From positions 33,192 through 97,191 of the forward strand of contig SUVQ01000005.1 of NCBI GenBank assembly GCA_015061905.1: a stretch of 64,000 nt of DNA, in the 5' to 3' direction. The stretch comes from Verrucomicrobiota bacterium (GTDB lineage: Bacteria > Verrucomicrobiota > Verrucomicrobiia > Opitutales > UBA953). Shown here piece after piece: positions 59,246 through 64,000 of this stretch. How positions within the stretch are numbered: the stretch's first letter is position 1; each line of letters begins with the position of its first letter. Position numbers and translations under genes: made by a program. The notes beneath the pieces were generated by a model. It was given only the letters and a program-made list of their open reading frames with translations, had not been told where the DNA came from and ran no database searches.

Positions 59246-62068
59246 TTACAGAAATTTGGCGGTGGGGGTGGAGGCGCGGGAGCGAAGTTCGTCGGGCGTT
59301 CCCGTGAAGATGAGTTGACCGCCCGCGTTCCCGCCGCAGGGACCGAGCTCGACGATCCAATCCGCGCAGCGCACGACGTCGCTGTTGTGTTCGATAACGA
59401 TGAGCGTGTGTCCGGCGTCGCGCAGTTTGAAAAGCAAATTCAGCAGAAGGCGAATATCGTCCCAGTGCAAGCCCGTTGTCGGTTCGTCGAGCAGGTAAAG
59501 TGTGCGTTCCCGCTTGCGTTTGGAAAGTTCGAGCGCGAGTTTGAGGCGCTGGGCTTCGCCGCCGGAAAGCGTCGGCGCGGGTTGTCCGAGTTTCAGGTAG
59601 CCGAGTCCGACTTCGTCGAGCGTTGTAAGTAAATTCCGGATACTCGGTTGAGCGCGGAAAAATGTGCACGCGTCGGCGACGGTCATATCGAGCACTTCCG
59701 CGATGTTTAGTCCTTTGAAAAGGACTTCGAGCGTTTCGCGGTTGTAGCGCGCGCCGCGGCAGCTCGGGCATTCGACCCAGGTTTCGCCGAGAAACTGCAT
59801 ATCGAGCGCGATTTGTCCTTCGCCCTGGCATTTTTCACAGCGTCCGCCGCGTTTGTTAAACGAAAATCTTCCCGCATCGTAACCGCGCATTTTGGCGAGC
59901 GGTGTGGCGGCGTAAAGTTTTCTCAACAAATCGAAAATGCCTGTAAACGTGGCGGGATTCGATCGCGGCGAACGTCCGATCGGCGCTTGGTCAATGCGGA
60001 CGAAACCTTCAAAATTTTCCAATCCGTCTATTCCCGCGTGCTTGCCGGGAACGCATTTCGCGCGATTGATTTTGCGCGCGGCGGCGTTGCCGAGAATGCT
60101 GTTGACGAGCGTGGATTTTCCCGAGCCGGAAACGCCGCAAACGACGGTCAACGCGCCGATCGGGAACGCGACGTCGATGTTTTTCAAATTATTTTCCGCC
60201 GCCCCGCGCACGGTAAAAAATTGCTTCGCGGGAACGCGCGGAAAAACTTCGGTGAGCTCGCGGGAACGCGCGTCCGACGAAGTATTCAGAAATTTCGCCG
60301 TGCGCGATTTGCCTTCCGCGAGGCATTCGGGAATCGTTCCCGAAAAAACGAGCGCGCCGCCTTGCGTTCCCGCGCCGGGACCGATTTCGACGACGTGATC
60401 TGCCGCCAAAATCGTGTCGCGGTCGTGTTCGACAACGAGCACGCTGTTCCCGCGGTCGCGCAAATCTTTCATCTGCGCAATCAGGCGCGCGTGGTCCGCC
60501 GGGTGCAAGCCGATGCTCGGTTCGTCCAAAATATACGTTACGCCGACGAGACCCAAGCCGAGTTGCGCGGCGAGGCGCACGCGCTGAACTTCGCCGCCGG
60601 AAAGCGTCGAGTAGGCGCGATTCAGCGTCAGGTAAGAAAGCCCGGTTGTATCCAAAAATTGTAGACGTTTTTCCAAGCCCGAGCGCGCGTCTTCCACGGG
60701 TTCAATCGCGGGAACGCTTTTCAGATTTTTGACAAAATCAAGCGCGGCGGGAACGCTCATCGCGAAAAAATCGCCGACGGATTTCCCGCCGAGTTTCACG
60801 GCGAGTGCGCGCGGATTCAGGCGCAATCCGCCGCAGGTTTCGCAGGGCGCAGAGCGCTGAAATGCGAGCAGGCGTGTGCGCAGAAGCAGGCTTGATGTCG
60901 AGGTTGCCGTTTTTTTCAAGTCGGCGAGCACGCCTTCAAACGGACGCGGCGCGGGTTTGCGTCGTCCGGTTTTCAAAAGAAATTCGCGTTCGCCGCTCCC
61001 GTGGAGAATGAGTTCGCGCGTTCCCGCGTCGAGTTCTTGCCAGGGCGTTTTCAGCGAAAACGGGACTTGCTCGGCGAGTTGGCGCAGCCACGCGTTGCGC
61101 TGCGTAATCATTTTTTTCGAGCCGTAGCGCCACGGTTTGATCGCACCGTCTTTGAGCGATTTTTTCGGGTCGGGAACGATGAGTTCGGGTAAAAATTGCG
61201 GTGTTTCGCCGAGCCCGCCGCACGCGGGGCACGCGCCGTCGGGGTGGCTTTCGGAAAAATTTTTCGGCGAGAGCGCGTCGTAGGTTTTTCCGCAGATTGT
61301 GCAGGAAAAATCGAGGCGGAGGGGGATTTCCTTTTCTTCTGCGGGAAGCAGGGCGAAGGCGCGGTTTTTGCCTTCGCGAAAGGCGAGTTCGAGCGAGTCG
61401 GCGAGGCGGGAACGCGCGTCGGCGGAAACGACGAGGCGGTCGACGATGAGATCGAGTGCGAGGACTCCTTTTTTTTCAAACTTGGGCAATTCGTCGTCGA
61501 GGTCGAAAATTTCGCCGTCGATGCGAATGCGCTGGAAACCGCGCCGGCGCAGATTTTCGAGTTCGTCGGCGAGCAGGGCGCGTTTGATTTGCGCGTAGGG
61601 AGCACCGAGGATGAGTTTCGTTCCCGCGGGCAGGGTGCAGAGTTGTTCGAGGCAATCGTCGAGCGTGCGGCGCGTGATTTCGCCGCCGTCGTCCGGGCAA
61701 AATTGCGTTCCCGCGACAGACCAGAGCAGGCGGGCGTAGTCGGCGATTTCGGTGGCGGTGGCGACGGTGGCGCGCGGGTTGTTGTTGGCGGAGCTGCGTT
61801 GCTCGATGGCGATGACGGGCGAAAGCCCGTGGATGAAATCGACGTCCGGGCGCGGAATTTGCTCCAGATTTGCGCGCATTTTTGCCGAAAGGCTCTCCAG
61901 ATATTGGCGCGCGCCTTCGGCGTAAATCGTGTCGAACGCGAGCGAAGATTTTCCGGATCCGGAAACTCCGGTAATTACGACGAGCTTTCCGCGCGGAATC
62001 CGAAGTTCGATGTTCTTCAGATTGTGTTCCCGCGCGCCCTTAACGTGAATTGTTCCCGGAGAAAGCAT
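59246..62068 (-). CDS. uvrA: Excinuclease ABC subunit A
   Basis: [63 protein letters not shown] zinc finger; [23 protein letters not shown]. Confidence 0.96.
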   Translation of the reverse strand: MLSPGTIHVKGAREHNLKNIELRIPRGKLVVITGVSGSGKSSLAFDTIYAEGARQYLESLSAKMRANLEQIPRPDVDFIHGLSPVIAIEQRSSANNNPRATVATATEIADYARLLWSVAGTQFCPDDGGEITRRTLDDCLEQLCTLPAGTKLILGAPYAQIKRALLADELENLRRRGFQRIRIDGEIFDLDDELPKFEKKGVLALDLIVDRLVVSADARSRLADSLELAFREGKNRAFALLPAEEKEIPLRLDFSCTICGKTYDALSPKNFSESHPDGACPACGGLGETPQFLPELIVPDPKKSLKDGAIKPWRYGSKKMITQRNAWLRQLAEQVPFSLKTPWQELDAGTRELILHGSGEREFLLKTGRRKPAPRPFEGVLADLKKTATSTSSLLLRTRLLAFQRSAPCETCGGLRLNPRALAVKLGGKSVGDFFAMSVPAALDFVKNLKSVPAIEPVEDARSGLEKRLQFLDTTGLSYLTLNRAYSTLSGGEVQRVRLAAQLGLGLVGVTYILDEPSIGLHPADHARLIAQMKDLRDRGNSVLVVEHDRDTILAADHVVEIGPGAGTQGGALVFSGTIPECLAEGKSRTAKFLNTSSDARSRELTEVFPRVPAKQFFTVRGAAENNLKNIDVAFPIGALTVVCGVSGSGKSTLVNSILGNAAARKINRAKCVPGKHAGIDGLENFEGFVRIDQAPIGRSPRSNPATFTGIFDLLRKLYAATPLAKMRGYDAGRFSFNKRGGRCEKCQGEGQIALDMQFLGETWVECPSCRGARYNRETLEVLFKGLNIAEVLDMTVADACTFFRAQPSIRNLLTTLDEVGLGYLKLGQPAPTLSGGEAQRLKLALELSKRKRERTLYLLDEPTTGLHWDDIRLLLNLLFKLRDAGHTLIVIEHNSDVVRCADWIVELGPCGGNAGGQLIFTGTPDELRSRASTPTAKFL

Positions 62069-62119
62069 AAATTTTCAGTTTTTTTTCGGGAGAAGCGACA
62101 GGAGTGTCGCTTCTTCCGC

Positions 62120-63199
62120 TTATTTGCGCTTACGCGAAGCGTAATTGCGGGTGCGCGCGTTTTTGTGATGAGGGAGGATTCCGCGTTGCCAAACGTTTTC
62201 GCGGGAAATTTCCGGGCGTTTTTTCGCGAAGGAATTTTCGGAAAATTCGGCATCGGCTTCTTCTGCGGGTTTCGGTCGCGCACGCTTTTGCGCCTGCGAT
62301 TTTGCGCGTTCCCGCAGTTTTTGTGCGTCGCGTTCCCGCAGAGCGGTGCGCGTGGAAATTTTCTTGTGGGTGGAAGTTTTTCGTTCCGTAGCTTTTTCTC
62401 CGCGCAGGGCGGCGCGATTCGGTTTTTTCAGTCCGGAATGTTTGGGCGAAGCGTTCCCGCCTTTGGCGAAAACGGAATCGATTTCCTTTTGAGAAAGCTT
62501 GCGGCAATCGCCCGGCGGCATTTTTTTCAGAATGAGCCCGCCGATTTGGAAGCGCACAAGCGTTTTGACGAAAAATCCGAAAACTTCAAACAGGCGGCGA
62601 ATTTCGCGTTTGCGTCCCTGCTTGAGGTGAATTTCGAGCTTGCGCGAATCGGGAAAACGAATGACGTTGGCGAACTGCAAAAATTCGTCTTCGTCCTTTT
62701 CGTTTTTGAGCTTCACGCCTTTGAGCAGGCGCGGCGTGAGCGCGGGATCGAAGTCGCGGTTGAGCGTAACTTCGTAGCGTTTCAAAATGTTGCTCGACGG
62801 GTGGATGATGTTGTTGGCGAGCTCTCCGTCGTTGGTGATGAGAAGAAGGCCTTCGCTGTCCTTGTCGAGGCGTCCGACGCAGAAGAGCTTGTGCGCCGCG
62901 TATTCCGGCGGAATCAGTTGGAACACGGTTTGCGCGTTGTGCGGGTCGAGGTTGGTGCACACGTATCCGCGAGGTTTGTTCATCATCAAAACGATGCGGG
63001 AACGCGTTTCGAGCGTGATTTTTTTCCCGTTGAGGCGCACGTCGTCTTCGCCGGGAACGACGGTTTGCCCGAGCTCGGCGATTTCGCCGTTGACGGTAAT
63101 TTCACCGTTGGCGATGAGCGTTTCCGCCGCGCGGCGGGAACAGACTTCCGCTTGCGACAAATATTTTTGCAGTCGAATACGTTCTTTCGGTGCGTCCAT
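62120..63199 (-). CDS. RNA pseudouridine synthase, RluB/RsuA family, with basic C-terminal tail
   Basis: S4 domain RLQKYLSQAEVCSRRAAETLI; GRLDKDSEGLLLITNDGELANNI; QGRKREIRRLFEVFG. Confidence 0.92.
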   Translation of the reverse strand: MDAPKERIRLQKYLSQAEVCSRRAAETLIANGEITVNGEIAELGQTVVPGEDDVRLNGKKITLETRSRIVLMMNKPRGYVCTNLDPHNAQTVFQLIPPEYAAHKLFCVGRLDKDSEGLLLITNDGELANNIIHPSSNILKRYEVTLNRDFDPALTPRLLKGVKLKNEKDEDEFLQFANVIRFPDSRKLEIHLKQGRKREIRRLFEVFGFFVKTLVRFQIGGLILKKMPPGDCRKLSQKEIDSVFAKGGNASPKHSGLKKPNRAALRGEKATERKTSTHKKISTRTALRERDAQKLRERAKSQAQKRARPKPAEEADAEFSENSFAKKRPEISRENVWQRGILPHHKNARTRNYASRKRK

Positions 63200-63287
63200 A
63201 AGAAATCAAAAAAGTTTTGAAAATCCTAAAAGCGAACGTTCCCGCGGGCAAACACGAATTCGGCGTTTTCCCGGCGAGCTCGCTTGT

Positions 63288-63430
63288 TGAAAAGCTGAGA
63301 AGCTTAAGAGCTTAAAAGTTTAGTCGGCTTCGCCGAGAGTTTTACTTTTATAAGATTAATAAAAAAGACTCTTTTCTTGTTGCGCTTGCGAGACAACTAA
63401 ACTTTCTAAGCTCTTAAGCTCTAAACTTTT
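63288..63430. repeat. Composite intergenic hairpin, AGAGCTTAAAAGTTTAG / CTAAACTTTCTAAGCTCTTAAGCTC words
   Basis: Outer complementary AGCTTAAGAGCTTAAAAGTTTAG-like arms with an inner CGGCTTCGCCG hairpin. Confidence 0.6.
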
Positions 63431-63454
63431 ACCGAAGCCCACTTCGGCAAATTT

Positions 63455-64000
63455 TTATCTGCGCAAGCCGCAGTAAATACGCGGAACGCGCTTGGTGATG
63501 GAAACGAGCGCTTCCCAGGGAATGCAGTCGCCGCGCGAGCAAAATTCTTCGATGGAAATGCACGCGTTTTCGGATTCTCCGATAATCGTTGCCGCATCTC
63601 CGACGGAAATTTCCGGAAGCGCGGAGGCATCGACGAGCGTTTGGTCCATCGTTACGCGCCCGATGACGGGAACGCGCCGCCCGCCGATGAGCACTTCAGC
63701 GCGGTTGCTGGCGGCAGTGGGAATGCCGTCTCCGTAGCCGGCAGTGAGCACGGCGATTTTGGAATTTTTTTCCAGCGTAAACGTGCGGTTGTAGCTGACC
63801 GGCGTTCCCGCGGGGAGGGTTTTTATGAGCCCGACGCGAGTTTTGAAAGAAAGCACGGGCTCCGGGGAAATTTTTTCAAAAAGCGTTCCCGGCGCAGGTT
63901 GCCAGCCGTATTGGAGAATGCCGACGCGCACGGCATTGAAGGGGCGTTCCCGAGAAAATGTTTCAAGCCCGGCGGAATTATCGGCGTGGATCGTGAGGCG
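63455..64000 (-). CDS. alr: Alanine racemase, C-terminal part (continues beyond window)
   Basis: RLTIHADNSAGLETFSRERPFNAVRVGILQYGW...AVLTAGYGDGIPTAASNRAEVLIGGRRVPVIGRVTMDQTLVDAS; frame open to the window end. Confidence 0.88.
   Translation of the reverse strand, partial: RLTIHADNSAGLETFSRERPFNAVRVGILQYGWQPAPGTLFEKISPEPVLSFKTRVGLIKTLPAGTPVSYNRTFTLEKNSKIAVLTAGYGDGIPTAASNRAEVLIGGRRVPVIGRVTMDQTLVDASALPEISVGDAATIIGESENACISIEEFCSRGDCIPWEALVSITKRVPRIYCGLRR

Noticed and set aside
61196-63220. 674-aa plus-strand ORF over uvrA and the pseudouridine synthase gene
   Set aside because: Spans two well-supported minus-strand genes; composition typical of a shadow ORF.
480-64000. Interpreting the iterated word as a simple codon-usage by-product (Val-Pro, Gly-Asn)
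   Set aside because: It occurs in all reading frames, on both strands, within an RNA aptamer and in intergenic terminators, so amino-acid preference alone does not explain it. A codon-preserving shuffle is still needed.
1-64000. rRNA or tRNA genes, prophage or IS elements
   Set aside because: None recognised: no tRNA-like cloverleaf noticed, no rRNA signature words, no transposase or phage structural ORF in the track.

Overview
This 64 kb window looks like a bacterial chromosome, probably a gut-associated Verrucomicrobiota (Opitutales-like). That placement is inferred from gene content and was not checked by search. The left edge carries the distal end of a type V-A (Cas12a-type) CRISPR array. 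Most of the rest is ordinary core genes: thi4-thiE with a TPP riboswitch, nuoBCD, cca, trxB, glgB, hemB, uppS, ispF, dtd, lptB, maf, tgt, queF, a xer-like recombinase, dus, pyrF, fabV, leuS, fumarase, uvrA, a pseudouridine synthase and a partial alr. It also has a bile-salt-hydrolase-like gene and a CsoR-regulated metal RND efflux cluster. Two observations stand out. (1) A short non-palindromic word, (G)CGTTCCCG(C) / (G)CGGGAACG(C), recurs about 260 times by hand tally. It occurs on both strands, in all reading frames and between genes, and inverted pairs of it form the stems of several putative transcription terminators. This is the pattern of DNA-uptake sequences (DUS/USS). (2) A type III restriction-modification locus (mod 49.7-51.6 kb, res 56.3-59.0 kb) is split by an AT-rich, motif-poor, translationally coupled cassette. 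The cassette encodes a C5-cytosine methyltransferase, a large protein with GHKL ATPase domains at both ends, and a receiver-domain protein whose C-terminus carries an RNKLAH (HEPN RNase-like) motif. It is a candidate phosphorelay-controlled, methyltransferase-linked defence module. The target-recognition region of mod also looks like a recent AT-rich replacement.
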